This document shows positions 1-9,891 of a stretch of DNA of 64,000 bases, piece after piece. Every line of letters begins with the position of its first letter. Position 1 is the first letter of the stretch. A program made the position numbers and the translations under genes. The stretch is from Paracoccus sanguinis (GTDB lineage Bacteria > Pseudomonadota > Alphaproteobacteria > Rhodobacterales > Rhodobacteraceae), in contig NZ_FNNA01000001.1 in NCBI RefSeq assembly GCF_900106665.1, positions 496,001 through 560,000 of the forward strand. The letters are read 5' to 3'. Below the pieces are notes generated by a model, which searched no databases, had not been told where the DNA came from, and worked only from the letters and a program-made list of their open reading frames with translations.

Positions 1-309
1 CCGTTTCCGGCGGTCGAGCCGCTGATCCTCGCCTCGGTCATCGTGCTGGCCGCGCTGGTCGCGCTTGCGGTGCGGCTGCCGCGCGCCGCGCTCATCGCCA
101 TGAGCGCGGTCTTCGGCGCCGCCCACGGCTGGGCGCACGGGGCCGAGGGGCCGGCGACCGGCCTCGCCGCCTATGCCGCCGGGTTCGCGGCGGCGACGGC
201 GGCGCTGCACCTCGCGGGCATCCTCGCCGCGCGGCTGCTGCCGCGGCTCTCGACCCGGATCGTGGGCGGGGCGACCGCGCTCGCCGGCGTCGCGCTGGCG
301 GTGGCCTGA
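1..309 (+). CDS. ureJ: HupE/UreJ family membrane protein, C-terminal part (5' end outside window)
   Basis: The reading frame is open from base 1 and stops at 309, so only the last ~102 residues are present. The piece is strongly hydrophobic with Ala/Leu-rich membrane segments and holds the His-containing stretch [12 protein letters not shown], typical of the HupE/UreJ family. These proteins are thought to help nickel supply to urease or hydrogenase in the inner membrane. It ends one base before the ureB start, so it belongs to the urease operon; a ureJ between ureA and ureB is a common order in Rhodobacteraceae. ureD and ureA would lie upstream of the window. Confidence 0.8.
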   Translation, partial: PFPAVEPLILASVIVLAALVALAVRLPRAALIAMSAVFGAAHGWAHGAEGPATGLAAYAAGFAAATAALHLAGILAARLLPRLSTRIVGGATALAGVALAVA

Positions 310-310
310 C

Positions 311-616
311 ATGATCCCCGGCGAGATCCTCCCCGCGCCCGGCACGCTGACGCTGAACGCCGACCGCCCGGCGCTGACGCTGATGGTCGCCAACACCGGC
401 GACCGCCCGGTGCAGGTCGGCAGCCACTACCACTTCGCCGAGACGAACCCCGGCCTCGACTTCGACCGCGCCGCAGCGCGGGGGATGCGCCTCGACATCC
501 CCGCCGGCACCGCCATCCGGTTCGAGCCGGGGCAGCGCCGCGAGGTGCAGCTCGTGCCGTTCGGCGGCGCGCGGCAGGTCTGGGGCTTCAACGGCCAGAT
601 CATGGGGGCGCTCTAG
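311..616 (+). CDS. ureB: urease subunit beta
   Basis: A 101-residue protein starting [11 protein letters not shown], the classic start of urease beta. It contains the [10 protein letters not shown] segment and ends with the [15 protein letters not shown] tail. Beta is one of three structural subunits of the cytoplasmic nickel enzyme that hydrolyses urea to ammonia and carbamate. The longer open frame upstream is shadow sequence within ureJ. The TAG stop is followed directly by the ureC ATG, so the two genes are probably translated together. Confidence 0.96.
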   Translation: MIPGEILPAPGTLTLNADRPALTLMVANTGDRPVQVGSHYHFAETNPGLDFDRAAARGMRLDIPAGTAIRFEPGQRREVQLVPFGGARQVWGFNGQIMGAL

Positions 617-2320
617 ATGTCGGTCGAGATCGCCCGCCGCGACTATGCCGCGATGTTCGGCCCGACCACCGGCGACCGGGTGCGGCTGGGCGACACCGCG
701 CTGGTGATCGAGGTCGAGCGCGACCTGACCCTCTACGGCGAAGAGGTGAAGTTCGGCGGCGGCAAGGTCATCCGCGACGGCATGGGCCAGTCGCAGGCGA
801 CGCGCGCCGAGGGCGCGGTCGACACGGTCATCACCAACGCGCTGATCCTCGACTGGACCGGCGTCACCAAGGCCGACATCGGCCTGCGCGACGGCCGCAT
901 CGCCGCCATCGGCAAGGCCGGCAACCCCGACACCCAGCCGGGCGTCACCATCGTCATCGGCCCCGGCACCGAGGTCATCGCCGCCGAGGGCCGCATCGTC
1001 ACCGCCGGCGGCATCGACTGCCACATCCATTTCATCTGCCCCCAGCAGGTGGACGAGGCGCTGGCCTCGGGCGTCACCACGCTGATCGGCGGCGGCACGG
1101 GCCCCGCGCACGGCACGCTCGCCACCACCTGCACGCCGGGGCCGTGGCACATCCGCCGGATGCTCGAGGCCGCCGACAGCCTGCCCGTCAACATCGGCCT
1201 CGCCGGCAAGGGCAACGCCAGCCGCCCCGCGGCGCTGGTCGAGATGGTCCGGGCCGGGGTCTGCGCGCTCAAGCTGCACGAGGACTGGGGCACCACCCCC
1301 GCCGCCATCGACTGCTGCCTGACGGTGGCCGAGCGTCACGACGTGCAGGTGATGATCCACACCGACACGCTGAACGAAAGCGGCTTCGTCGAAAACACCC
1401 TCGCCGCCATCGCCGGGCGCACCATCCACGCCTATCACACCGAGGGCGCGGGCGGCGGCCATGCCCCCGACATCATCCGCGTGGTCGGCGCGCAGAACGT
1501 CATCCCGTCCTCGACCAACCCGACCCGGCCCTACACCGTCAACACCATCGAGGAACACCTCGACATGCTGATGGTCTGCCACCACCTCGACCGCCGCATC
1601 CCCGAGGACGTGGCCTTCGCCGAAAGCCGCATCCGGCGCGAGACGATCGCCGCCGAGGACATTTTGCACGACCTCGGTGCCTTCTCGATCATCTCGTCGG
1701 ACAGCCAGGCGATGGGCCGGGTGGGCGAGGTGGTGACCCGGACCTGGCAGACGGCGCACAAGATGCGCGTTCAGCGCGGCCGGCTCGACGGCGAGACGGG
1801 CGAGAACGACAACCTGCGCGCCCGCCGCTACGTGGCGAAATACACCATCAACCCGGCGGTCGCGCACGGGATCAGCGCCCACGCCGGCAGCGTCGAGCCG
1901 GGCAAGCGCGCCGACCTGGTGATCTGGCACCCCGCCTTCTTCGGCGCCAAGCCCGAGATGGTGCTGGTCGGCGGCCAGATCGCCGCGGCGCAGATGGGGG
2001 ATGCCAACGCCTCGATCCCGACCCCGCAGCCGATGGCGATGCGGCCGATGTTCGGGGCGCTCGGCCGGGCCCGCCACGCCGCCGCGGTCAGCTTTGTCAG
2101 CCGCGCCGGGCTCGAGGCCGGCGCCTGCGACGGGCTGGGCAAGGCCGCGGTCGCGGTCGAGGGCACCCGCGGCATCGGCAAGCGCGACATGCGCCTGAAC
2201 GACGCGACGCCAGTGATCGAGGTGGACCCCGAGACCTACGAGGTCCGCGCAGACGGCGTCCTGCTGACCTGCGAGCCGGCGGCCGAACTGCCGCTCGCGC
2301 AACGCTATTTCCTGTTCTGA
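617..2320 (+). CDS. ureC: urease subunit alpha (catalytic)
   Basis: At 567 residues this matches the usual length of urease alpha. All nickel-site residues are present: the HxH pair at 136/138 (DCHIHF), the lysine that becomes carbamylated at 219 (ALKLHEDWG), histidines 248 and 274, the catalytic histidine at 322 (VCHHLD) and aspartate 362 (SSDSQAMG). Numbering runs two ahead of the Klebsiella enzyme. It forms the active site for urea hydrolysis. The gene sits between ureB and ureE with no gap to ureB and 17 bases to ureE. Confidence 0.98.
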   Translation: MSVEIARRDYAAMFGPTTGDRVRLGDTALVIEVERDLTLYGEEVKFGGGKVIRDGMGQSQATRAEGAVDTVITNALILDWTGVTKADIGLRDGRIAAIGKAGNPDTQPGVTIVIGPGTEVIAAEGRIVTAGGIDCHIHFICPQQVDEALASGVTTLIGGGTGPAHGTLATTCTPGPWHIRRMLEAADSLPVNIGLAGKGNASRPAALVEMVRAGVCALKLHEDWGTTPAAIDCCLTVAERHDVQVMIHTDTLNESGFVENTLAAIAGRTIHAYHTEGAGGGHAPDIIRVVGAQNVIPSSTNPTRPYTVNTIEEHLDMLMVCHHLDRRIPEDVAFAESRIRRETIAAEDILHDLGAFSIISSDSQAMGRVGEVVTRTWQTAHKMRVQRGRLDGETGENDNLRARRYVAKYTINPAVAHGISAHAGSVEPGKRADLVIWHPAFFGAKPEMVLVGGQIAAAQMGDANASIPTPQPMAMRPMFGALGRARHAAAVSFVSRAGLEAGACDGLGKAAVAVEGTRGIGKRDMRLNDATPVIEVDPETYEVRADGVLLTCEPAAELPLAQRYFLF

Positions 2321-2337
2321 CCGAGAAGGAGAGACCC

Positions 2338-2802
2338 ATGCTCATGGCCGATGGAGACACGCTCGGCACCGCCTGCGCCACCACCGCCGAGACCGCCGGC
2401 CGGCGCGTCGTCGGGCGGGTCGTCATGGACTACGAGGCCCGCTGCCTGCGCCGCCGCCGCCTGATGACCGAGGGCGGGGCGGCGTTCATGGTCGATCTGC
2501 CGCGCACCGTCAGCCTCGACGCGGGCGCGGCCTTCGTGCTCGAGGACGGCTCGGCCGTCGAGGTGGTCCCGGCGCGCGAGCCGGTGCTGCGGGTCGAGGG
2601 CGACCTCACGCGGCTCGCCTGGCACATCGGCAACCGCCATTGCCCGTGCGAGATCCACGCGGACCACCTGGTGATCCGCGCCGACCCGGTGCTGGAGCAG
2701 ATGCTGGCGCAGCTTGGGGCGCGGGTGACGCGTACCCTCGCCCCCTTCCGCCCCGAGGGGGGCGCCTACGGGCATGGCCGGACCTTTGGCCACAGCCACT
2801 GA
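2338..2802 (+). CDS. ureE: urease accessory protein UreE, nickel metallochaperone
   Basis: A 154-residue protein preceded by a good ribosome site (AAGGAGAG). The middle carries the HIGNRHCPCEI motif of UreE, and the tail is modestly His-rich ([14 protein letters not shown]). UreE dimers carry nickel to the UreG/UreF/UreD complex loading the urease apoenzyme. The N-terminus is not the most conserved part of the family, so the start rests on the ribosome site. The last 29 bases overlap ureF. Confidence 0.93.
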   Translation: MLMADGDTLGTACATTAETAGRRVVGRVVMDYEARCLRRRRLMTEGGAAFMVDLPRTVSLDAGAAFVLEDGSAVEVVPAREPVLRVEGDLTRLAWHIGNRHCPCEIHADHLVIRADPVLEQMLAQLGARVTRTLAPFRPEGGAYGHGRTFGHSH

Positions 2803-3477
2803 GGGTGCCGCGGCCGACGCCTTCGCCGACGCCTTGGCCAACGACGACGCCGCGGCCCGGCTGGTCGCGGTGCAGCTGCTCTCGCCCGCCTTCCCCACCG
2901 GGGGCTTCGCCTATGCGCAGGGGCTCGAATGGGCGATGGACGCGGGGATCGTCACCGACGCCGCAACGCTCGGGGACTGGATCGGGGCGGTGCTCGCGCA
3001 TGGGGCGCTCTGGTCCGACGCCGTGCTGCTGGCGCTGGCGCTGCGGCCGGGCGCGGACCCCGCGCGGCTCGACGCGCTGGCCCGCGCGCTCTGCCTCTCG
3101 CCCGAGCGGCTGACCGAAACGCTGGAACAGGGCGCGGCCTTTGCCCGCACCGCCGCCGCGCTGGGGCTGGGCGCCCCCAGCCCCGCCGCCCTACCCGTCG
3201 CCGTGGGGCGGGCGCTGGCGCCGCTGGGCCTGCCCGCGCCCGAGGTGCTGGCGCTCTACCTGCACGGTCAAGCGCTCAACCTGACGCTGGCGGCGGTGCG
3301 CTTCCTGCCGCTCGGGCAGACCGAGGGGCAGCGCCTGCTCGCCGCGCTCGGCCCCGCGATCCGCGCCACCGCGGCCCGCGCGGCGGCCGCCGACGAGGCC
3401 GCGCTCGGCACCTGCGCGCTTGGCGCCGAGATCGCCCAGATGCGCCACGAAACCATGCCCACGAGGATCTTCCGCTC

Positions 3478-3481
<4 letters not shown>
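2774..3481 (+). CDS. ureF: urease accessory protein UreF
   Basis: 235 residues, the normal UreF size. The diagnostic [17 protein letters not shown] stretch lies near residue 38, and the C-terminus ends in [14 protein letters not shown], the motif seen at the end of UreF proteins. UreF binds UreD-urease and acts on the UreG GTPase during nickel insertion. It starts within the end of ureE, and its stop overlaps the ureG start by 4 bases (ATGA), which indicates translational coupling. Confidence 0.95.
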
Positions 3482-4122
<641 letters not shown>

Positions 4123-4285
4123 CCCCGGCGCGACCCTCGGGGCACGCAGATCGGCGCGCGGGTGGGCACCTCTGGGGGCTGGCGGCGATAACGGGCCGGA
4201 AGGTGCGGAACAGCGCGCCTTGGGCGCCTCGGGTCGCGGGCAACCGCCACGGCCCGACGCTCGCCCGGAGGCGGTCATGCCCGGC

Positions 4286-5365
4286 TCAGAACAGCGCCAG
4301 CTGATCTCCCGCCCGCGGCGGCGGGCCGAAGCGCGCGGCGTCAAGCGGCGGGCTGTCGGTGTCATACCCCAGCCGTTTGCGGGCAAGGCGGAAGCGCTGG
4401 TGCAAAAGCTCGGCCTCGACCCCCTCGCCCCGCATCCGGCTGCCGAACCGCGGGTCGTTGTCGCGCCCGCCGCGCACCGCCTGGATCCGGGACATCACAT
4501 GGGCCGCCTTGCCGGGGTGGTGCCGGTCCAGCCAGTCGCGGAACAGCGGCGCCACCTCGAGCGGCAGGCGGATCGGGATCATGCTCGCCGTCGCCGCCCC
4601 CGCCTCGCGCGCCGCGGCCAGCAGCGCCTCGATCTCGTGGTCGGTCAGGCCCGGGATCATCGGCGCGCACATCACCCGCACCCGCACCCCCGCCCCGGCC
4701 AGCGCCCGGATCATCCCGAGCCGCGTGGCAGGCGCCGGGGCCCGCGGCTCCATTTGCCGGGCGAGCGTCGCATCGAGCGTCGTCAGCGAGACGCCGACGA
4801 ACACCTGCCCCCGTTCCGCCATCGCCCCGATCAGGTCGAGGTCGCGCAGGATCGTCCGGCCGCGGGTCACGATGCTGACCGGATGGTTCCAGGCCGCCAG
4901 CACCTCGAGGCAGCCGCGCATGATCCCCAGCCGCGCCTCGACCGGCTGATAGGGGTCGGTGTTGGTGCCGAAGGCGAGCGGGGCGACCGCATAGCCGGGC
5001 CGGGCGATCTCCTCGGCCAGGCGGGCCGGCGCCTCGGGCTTGGCGGTGATCCTTGTCTCGAAATCCAGCCCCGGCGAGAGGCCGAGATAGGCGTGGGTCG
5101 GGCGCGCGAAGCAGTAGATGCAGCCGTGCTCGCAGCCCCGATAGGGGTTCACCGAGCGGTCGAAGGGCACGTCGGGCGACTGGTTGCGGGTGATGATCCG
5201 GCGCGGCCGCTCGGTCGTGATCTCGGTCCTGAGCAGCCGCTCGTCGGGCGGGGTGTCCCAGCCGTCGTCCTCGGGCACGGACTGATAGGGCTCGAACCGC
5301 GCCGCCGGGCGGTGGGCGGCGCCGCGGGCCTTCAGCGTCTCGTCGGGGTTGCGGGGCGGCAGCAT
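4286..5365 (-). CDS. PA0069-family radical SAM protein
   Basis: 359 residues. The radical SAM cysteines are at 78, 82 and 85 in CEHGCIYC, giving the CxxxCxxC spacing that binds the [4Fe-4S] cluster. The following residues FARPTHAYLGLSPGLDFETRI are typical of the PA0069 / SplB-like group. These proteins resemble spore photoproduct lyase, but their substrate is unknown. It stands alone: ureG converges on it, and a small membrane protein gene starts divergently about 165 bases upstream. Confidence 0.9.
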   Translation of the reverse strand: MLPPRNPDETLKARGAAHRPAARFEPYQSVPEDDGWDTPPDERLLRTEITTERPRRIITRNQSPDVPFDRSVNPYRGCEHGCIYCFARPTHAYLGLSPGLDFETRITAKPEAPARLAEEIARPGYAVAPLAFGTNTDPYQPVEARLGIMRGCLEVLAAWNHPVSIVTRGRTILRDLDLIGAMAERGQVFVGVSLTTLDATLARQMEPRAPAPATRLGMIRALAGAGVRVRVMCAPMIPGLTDHEIEALLAAAREAGAATASMIPIRLPLEVAPLFRDWLDRHHPGKAAHVMSRIQAVRGGRDNDPRFGSRMRGEGVEAELLHQRFRLARKRLGYDTDSPPLDAARFGPPPRAGDQLALF

Positions 5366-5529
5366 TCCTCGAGATTAGAACATTGCGCGAACATCGGCAA
5401 TCCCGCCGGTCCCTCGCCCCGCCTGAGCGCGCAAGCCCGCCGCGCCTGCCTCCAATCGGCGGGAAACCCCGCGGGCGCCTTTTCAATCCCCGCCCGCTTC
5501 CCCATATTCACAAGGAATCGGAGGTCCGA

Positions 5530-5727
5530 ATGCCCCTGCCCCACTTCCTCGCCCTCGTCGCGGCCGTCACCGTGGCCGCCGCGCTGTCGGTCGTTGCCGC
5601 GCTCATGGTGGGGGTGCCGCTCACGGTGCTGGCGCTTGGCGCGGCGCTCGCGGCGCTGGTCGCGCATCTGGCGGTGCGGCTCGGGCATGGCTTCGACGGC
5701 GGCCCGCCGCATTCGCCGCAGGCCTGA
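5530..5727 (+). CDS. small hydrophobic protein of unknown function
   Basis: A 65-residue protein starting at an ATG preceded by GGAG. It has two predicted membrane helices (residues ~5-23 and ~25-45) and a short polar tail. I do not recognise a family. The longer open frame starting upstream is less likely because its extra N-terminus has shadow composition. It lies between the divergent radical SAM gene and the convergent HNH gene, with no partner. Confidence 0.6.
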   Translation: MPLPHFLALVAAVTVAAALSVVAALMVGVPLTVLALGAALAALVAHLAVRLGHGFDGGPPHSPQA

Positions 5728-5742
5728 GGCGTTAGGGGCGCC

Positions 5743-6345
5743 TCAGCACTCTAGCTCGGCGTCCCAGTACAGGTAATCCATCCAGCTGACATGCAGGTGG
5801 TTCGGCGGGAAGCGCCGGCCGGCGGCGAGCATCTCTTCCGACGAGGGCCGGCGCGGCGCCCGCCGCAGCTTGAGGCCCGAGGACCGCAGGCTCTTGTTCG
5901 CCTTCTTCAGGTTGCAGGGCGAGCAGGCGGCGACCACGTTCTCCCAACTCGTGAGCCCGCCCTTCGAGCGCGGCACGACGTGGTCGAAGGTCAGGTCGCC
6001 GCGCGAGCCGCAGTACTGGCAGCAGAACTCGTCCCGCAGAAAAAGATTGAAGCGCGTGAAGGCCACGCGCTTCCTGGGTTTCACATAGTCCTTGAGCACC
6101 ACGACCGAGGGGATGCGTATCGCCTCGCGCTGGCTTCGCACGACCTCGTCGTACTCGGCGAGGATCGCCACGCGGTCGAGGAACACCGCCTTGATCGTCT
6201 CTTGCCAGGGCCAGAGCGACAGCGGGTAGTAGCTGAGCGGACGGTGATCGGCGTTGAGCACCAGCGCCGGATTGCGCCTGAGTGCGGCCGGGTCGCGCAC
6301 GAACTGGGTGCGGAAATCCGTATCCAACCGTCGATCGTCCAGCAT
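5743..6345 (-). CDS. HNH endonuclease
   Basis: 200 residues from the ATG chosen here. Two zinc-binding CxxC pairs (109/112 and 141/144) flank the core DHVVPRSKGGLTSWENVV, giving the His and Asn of the HNH nuclease fold. Solitary HNH proteins of this length are widespread in alphaproteobacteria and have no settled role. There is no methylase or phage gene nearby. Upstream in-frame codons give a basic, shadow-like extension, and a promoter-like sequence lies within it, supporting the shorter start. Confidence 0.88.
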   Translation of the reverse strand: MLDDRRLDTDFRTQFVRDPAALRRNPALVLNADHRPLSYYPLSLWPWQETIKAVFLDRVAILAEYDEVVRSQREAIRIPSVVVLKDYVKPRKRVAFTRFNLFLRDEFCCQYCGSRGDLTFDHVVPRSKGGLTSWENVVAACSPCNLKKANKSLRSSGLKLRRAPRRPSSEEMLAAGRRFPPNHLHVSWMDYLYWDAELEC

Positions 6346-6393
6346 CCGCGCGCGCCCCTTTCCGACCGCCTGCCCCTTGGACTTCTGACGCCG

Positions 6394-6421
6394 ACTATAT
6401 CCTGCGTCAGACGGCTGGCAA
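6394..6421 (-). promoter_or_regulatory. candidate sigma-70 promoter for the HNH gene
   Basis: On the minus strand TTGCCA (6421-6416) and TATAGT (6399-6394) are separated by 16 bases. The -10 box lies about 49 bases before the HNH start codon. Read by eye. Confidence 0.45.
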
Positions 6422-6585
6422 GCCTCTGCATATGGCCGTGTTGACGCAGCAATGCCCCGCCCACGCGACAGGCGCATGACGGTGTCGCGACAGGGCCGTG
6501 ACAGGTAACTGCCGCCCCTGCCGCGTCTTTCCGGCGCAGATACCCTCGCCTCAGGCGAACCGCGCCGCGGACGGCGCGCGCGGGG

Positions 6586-7251
6586 TCAGCGCGGCGGGGC
6601 CTCGCCCAGCACGCGGGTGATGAACCCGAGCGCCGCGCCTAAGCCATCGGGCGAGATGCCGTGCCCGGTGCCCGGCATGGTGTGGGTGGCGACCTCGAAC
6701 CCCGCGCCCTTCAGCGCCCGCTCGGCCAGCCCGAGGTCGGCATAGGGCACCATCGGGTCCTGGTCGCCGTGGATCAGCATGACCGGCGGGCGGACCCTGA
6801 CCTCGCCCAGCATCTCGGGCGCAAGCAGCCGGCCCGAGAACCCGACGATCCCCGCCACCGGCGTCTCGCGCCGCGGCAGGACGTGCAGGGCCATCATCGT
6901 CCCCTGCGAGAACCCGACCACCACCAGCCGGGCCGGCGTCAGCCCCTCGGCCGCCAGCACCGTGTCGAGGAAGGCGTCGATGTCAGCCACCGACTTCGCC
7001 ATCGAGGCCTTCGCGTCGGCCTCGCTCGACCCGTCGAGCCAGGGGATCGGAAACCACTGGTAGCCCATCGGATTGTTGACGCAGCGCTCGGGCGCGTCGG
7101 GGGCGTAGAAGGCGGTGCGCGGCAGGTAGCGCCCCAGCGGCTCGGCCAGCCCCAGCAGGTCGGCCCCGTCGGCGCCATAGCCGTGCAGGAACACCACGAC
7201 CGACGAGGGTTTCTCCGGGCCCCGGCGTCCCGATTGCAGCGTGCGCGTCAT
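6586..7251 (-). CDS. alpha/beta-hydrolase, phospholipase/carboxylesterase family
   Basis: 221 residues. The nucleophile serine is at 115 in GFSQG, with the expected aspartate at 165 (HGDQDPMVP) and histidine at 197 (GTGHGIS). The early HGYGADGADL motif forms the oxyanion region. This matches the small carboxylesterases (YpfH/EstB type) that cleave ester bonds of small acyl substrates in the cytoplasm. Its ATG overlaps the stop of the upstream DNA glycosylase (ATGA), so it is the third gene of a coupled operon. Confidence 0.9.
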   Translation of the reverse strand: MTRTLQSGRRGPEKPSSVVVFLHGYGADGADLLGLAEPLGRYLPRTAFYAPDAPERCVNNPMGYQWFPIPWLDGSSEADAKASMAKSVADIDAFLDTVLAAEGLTPARLVVVGFSQGTMMALHVLPRRETPVAGIVGFSGRLLAPEMLGEVRVRPPVMLIHGDQDPMVPYADLGLAERALKGAGFEVATHTMPGTGHGISPDGLGAALGFITRVLGEAPPR

Positions 7252-7871
7252 GTCGTCCCCTCGCGTCCCTTGGCGAGCCGGTAATAGGCCCAGAGCCCCC
7301 GCGCCGCAACCGACCGCCACGGCCGCCACGGCTCGGCCAGCGCCGCCAACGCCCGGCCCCGCGGGCGCTCGGGCAGGCCATAGAGCAGCCGCGCGGCCTC
7401 TTGCAGGGCGAGGTCGTCGGGGGCGAAGGCGTCGGCCCGGCCGAGCGCGAACATCAGGTAGATCTCGGCCGTCCAGCGCCCGATGCCGGGCAGCGCCACC
7501 AGCGTCTCGATCACCGCCTCGTCGGGGGCGCGGGCCAGCGCCGCATAGTCGATCCCCGCAGCGGCGATCCCGCGCAGGTAGCGGATCTTCTGCGCCGAGA
7601 GCCCGCAGGCCCGCAGCACGTCATCCCCCGCCGCGAGGATCGGCGCCGGTGCGTCCAGCCCCGCCGCCGCAAGCCGCCCCGAGATCGCCCGCGCCGAGGC
7701 CACCGACAGCTGCTGCGAGACGACCGCATCGAGCAGCGCGCCAAACCCGTCCGCGCGGCGCCGCAAGGGCAGCGGCCCGAGGTCGGGCAGTACCCGCGCC
7801 CAGACCGGGCAGACTGCCGCCAGATGCGCCGCCCCCTCGGCCAGGTCGGCGTCGGCGGCGATCTGCCTCAC
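7248..7871 (-). CDS. DNA-3-methyladenine glycosylase II (AlkA-like)
   Basis: 207 residues. It has a helix-hairpin-helix motif LPGIGRWTAEIYLMF (~127-141) followed by the loop FAPDDLAL with the catalytic aspartate (~152/153). This is the HhH-GPD fold that excises alkylated bases from DNA. It is shorter than E. coli AlkA and lacks that protein's N-terminal domain, as in many alphaproteobacteria. The GTG start overlaps the stop of the GntR gene (GTGA), and its own stop overlaps the esterase start. Confidence 0.9.
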   Translation of the reverse strand: MRQIAADADLAEGAAHLAAVCPVWARVLPDLGPLPLRRRADGFGALLDAVVSQQLSVASARAISGRLAAAGLDAPAPILAAGDDVLRACGLSAQKIRYLRGIAAAGIDYAALARAPDEAVIETLVALPGIGRWTAEIYLMFALGRADAFAPDDLALQEAARLLYGLPERPRGRALAALAEPWRPWRSVAARGLWAYYRLAKGREGTT

Positions 7872-8515
7872 CGCCGGTCCTGCTCGATGGTGTTGGCCCA
7901 GGCGCGGGCGGATTCCTTGAGGCGGGTCTCGAAGGCGGTCGAGATATGGGTGCGCAGCGCCGCCTCGGCAGCCTCGGCATCGCCGGCGGCGATGGCATCG
8001 ACGATGGTCTGGTGCTCGGCCAGCGATTTCTCGCCCCGGCCCTCGGCGGCCAGCGAGGTGCGCGCCATCAGCGCCATGGTGCGGTGCACGATGTCGAGCT
8101 GCTGGACGAGATAGCGGTTGTGCGACGCGAGGTGGATCTGGTGGTGGAAGCGCCGGTTGGCGCGGCTCAGTGCCTGCGGATCGTCGATGATCCGGCGGTC
8201 CTCGATCACCATCTGGCCCAGCACCCGCGCCTCCTCCCGCGTCGCGTGGCGGGCGGCGAGGCGGGCGGCGAGCGCCTCGAGCTCGGTGCGCACGGTGTAG
8301 AGTTCGGCGAGCTGGTTGTGGTCGAGCGTCGCCACGATCAGGCTGCGCCCGTCGCGGGTCAGCATCGACTGGGTTTCGAGCCGCTGCAGCGCCTCGCGCA
8401 CCGGCGTGCGGCTGACGCCGAAGCGCTCGGCCAGCTCGGATTCGACCAGCCGGTCGCCGGGGCGATAAGTGCCGTTGTCGATCGCCGACAGGATCAGGGA
8501 ATAGGCGTCCTTCAT
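7868..8515 (-). CDS. GntR-family transcriptional regulator (FadR/FCD type)
   Basis: 215 residues. The N-terminal winged helix contains ELAERFGVSRTPVREALQRLE (~30-50), the GntR signature. The C-terminal all-helical part has the FCD-type pattern (RANRRFHHQIHLASHN ... EHQTIVDAI) that binds metal and small organic acids. It is the first gene of a three-gene unit with a DNA glycosylase and an esterase, so it may regulate its own operon; the effector is unknown. A long upstream extension of the frame is rejected as shadow. Confidence 0.92.
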   Translation of the reverse strand: MKDAYSLILSAIDNGTYRPGDRLVESELAERFGVSRTPVREALQRLETQSMLTRDGRSLIVATLDHNQLAELYTVRTELEALAARLAARHATREEARVLGQMVIEDRRIIDDPQALSRANRRFHHQIHLASHNRYLVQQLDIVHRTMALMARTSLAAEGRGEKSLAEHQTIVDAIAAGDAEAAEAALRTHISTAFETRLKESARAWANTIEQDRR

Positions 8516-8660
8516 GGGCGGGCAGGTTCGGCGCGGCGCGGCCGAAATGCAAGGCGGCAGACGATGGCCGGCCCGGTGGTGCCGTCGCGCGGCAACCTGC
8601 CACGCGATGACGGCTGTCACATCAGGCCCGGCCACCCCGGCGGCGAGCGGGGCGCAGCAG

Positions 8661-9026
8661 ATGGCGAGCACATCCGAACCGGACCTGCGCCGGCAGGTGA
8701 CGATCGCGGGGCAGCCGCACGCGGTGCTGTGGGCCACGGAAAGGCTGGGACCGGCCAACCCGGATGCCTTCCCCCCCGGTCCGTCGGATCAACTGCTCCG
8801 GGCGGTGCTTGACTATGGCTCGGCCGACGCGGTGGCCGCGCTGGTCGGCGGCGGTCCCACCGAGGCGCTTCGGATCGACGCGCCGGCGTGGTTTCCGGCC
8901 GCGCTCTCGCCCGGCCAGCCCCTCGATGTCATCCGCCACCACGGCACGCAGGTGTTCATGGATGCGGACGTCATGAGCGTGCCCGCGGCGCCCGGCCTCA
9001 TCCTGCCCGAGCGCCGGTCGTCCTGA
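8661..9026 (+). CDS. hypothetical protein
   Basis: 121 residues from the ATG at 8661; an ATG at 8607 is an alternative. It is soluble, with no signal peptide or clear motif, and rich in Pro, Ala and Gly. I do not recognise a family. It lies divergent to the GntR gene and 83 bases before the HAD nucleotidase on the same strand, so it might be co-transcribed with that gene. The coding call rests on the ordinary composition of the last 110 residues. Confidence 0.45.
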   Translation: MASTSEPDLRRQVTIAGQPHAVLWATERLGPANPDAFPPGPSDQLLRAVLDYGSADAVAALVGGGPTEALRIDAPAWFPAALSPGQPLDVIRHHGTQVFMDADVMSVPAAPGLILPERRSS

Positions 9027-9109
9027 CCGCCGCCCGCGTCCCGTGCCTTGCCGGCGCGGCGGGGCTGCGTTAGCCGGCCGTCGAGGACGCGGCGCGGAGG
9101 GGGTGAGCG

Positions 9110-9859
9110 ATGACAGCCGAACACCGAGCGAACGGCGGCGCGGCCGCCACAAGCGCCGCGCTGGCTGCGGATTTCGCCCACGTCGATGTCTGGATCTTCG
9201 ATCTCGACAACACGCTCTACCCGCCCGAGGCGCGGCTCTTCGACCAGATCGAGCGGAGGATGACGGCGTATGTCGAGCGCCTGCTGGGCGTCGCGCCGGC
9301 CGAGGCCGACCGGCTCAGGGCCCATTACTGGCGCGAGCACGGCACGACGCTGGCCGGGCTGATGGCCGAGCACGGCATCGACCCGGTGGCCTACCTCGAC
9401 GAGGTGCACGCCATCGACATGGCCGCGCTGACCCCCGACCCCGACCTTGCCGCGGCGATCCGGGCGCTGCCGGGGCAGAAGATCGTCCACACCAACGCCG
9501 ACGCCGCCTATGCGGGCCGCGTCCTCGCCCATCGCGGGCTCGGCGTCTTCGACGCGATCTACGGCATCGGCGAGGTCGGCTATCACCCCAAGCCCGACCC
9601 GCGCGCATTTGCCGCGGTGCTCGAGGCGCACGGCATCGACCCGGCCCACGCGGCCATGTTCGAGGATGACCCGAGGAACCTCGAAGTGCCGTTTTCGCTG
9701 GGAATGCGTACGGTTCTGGTCGGCCCCGGCCGGCACGGACCGGACCCGCTGGCTGCCGACCACCGGCACGGCGACCATGTGCTGTGGCGGACAGCGGCCC
9801 TCGGCGACTTCGTCGCGGCGCTTGCCGCAGCCCTGCCCGGCGTGGCAATGTCGCGCTGA
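9110..9859 (+). CDS. HAD-family pyrimidine 5'-nucleotidase
   Basis: 249 residues preceded by a purine-rich ribosome site (GGAGGGGG). The HAD nucleophile motif DLDNTLYPP is at residues ~31-39. Later motifs are HTNADAAY (motif II), a lysine in YHPKPDPRAF (motif III) and FEDDPRN (motif IV). The YPP after DxDNT and the overall layout match the Sdt1/Ppn-like pyrimidine 5'-nucleotidases that dephosphorylate UMP/CMP or damaged nucleotides. A Gly/Ala-rich N-terminal extension of ~20 residues precedes the fold. Confidence 0.9.
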   Translation: MTAEHRANGGAAATSAALAADFAHVDVWIFDLDNTLYPPEARLFDQIERRMTAYVERLLGVAPAEADRLRAHYWREHGTTLAGLMAEHGIDPVAYLDEVHAIDMAALTPDPDLAAAIRALPGQKIVHTNADAAYAGRVLAHRGLGVFDAIYGIGEVGYHPKPDPRAFAAVLEAHGIDPAHAAMFEDDPRNLEVPFSLGMRTVLVGPGRHGPDPLAADHRHGDHVLWRTAALGDFVAALAAALPGVAMSR

Positions 9860-9891
9860 TCCGATCACACGACCCGACCACGAGGCTTATC

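Noticed and set aside
92..2302. 736-codon open frame on the minus strand across the urease genes
   Set aside because: It is antisense to ureB/ureC, whose residues are all conserved. Its product is a Gly/Ala/Arg/Asp/His-rich shadow typical of high-GC DNA.
8514..8660. Longer start for the hypothetical gene at 8661
   Set aside because: The extra N-terminus is Arg/Trp/Cys-rich and overlaps the divergent GntR start region. The later ATG gives an ordinary protein.
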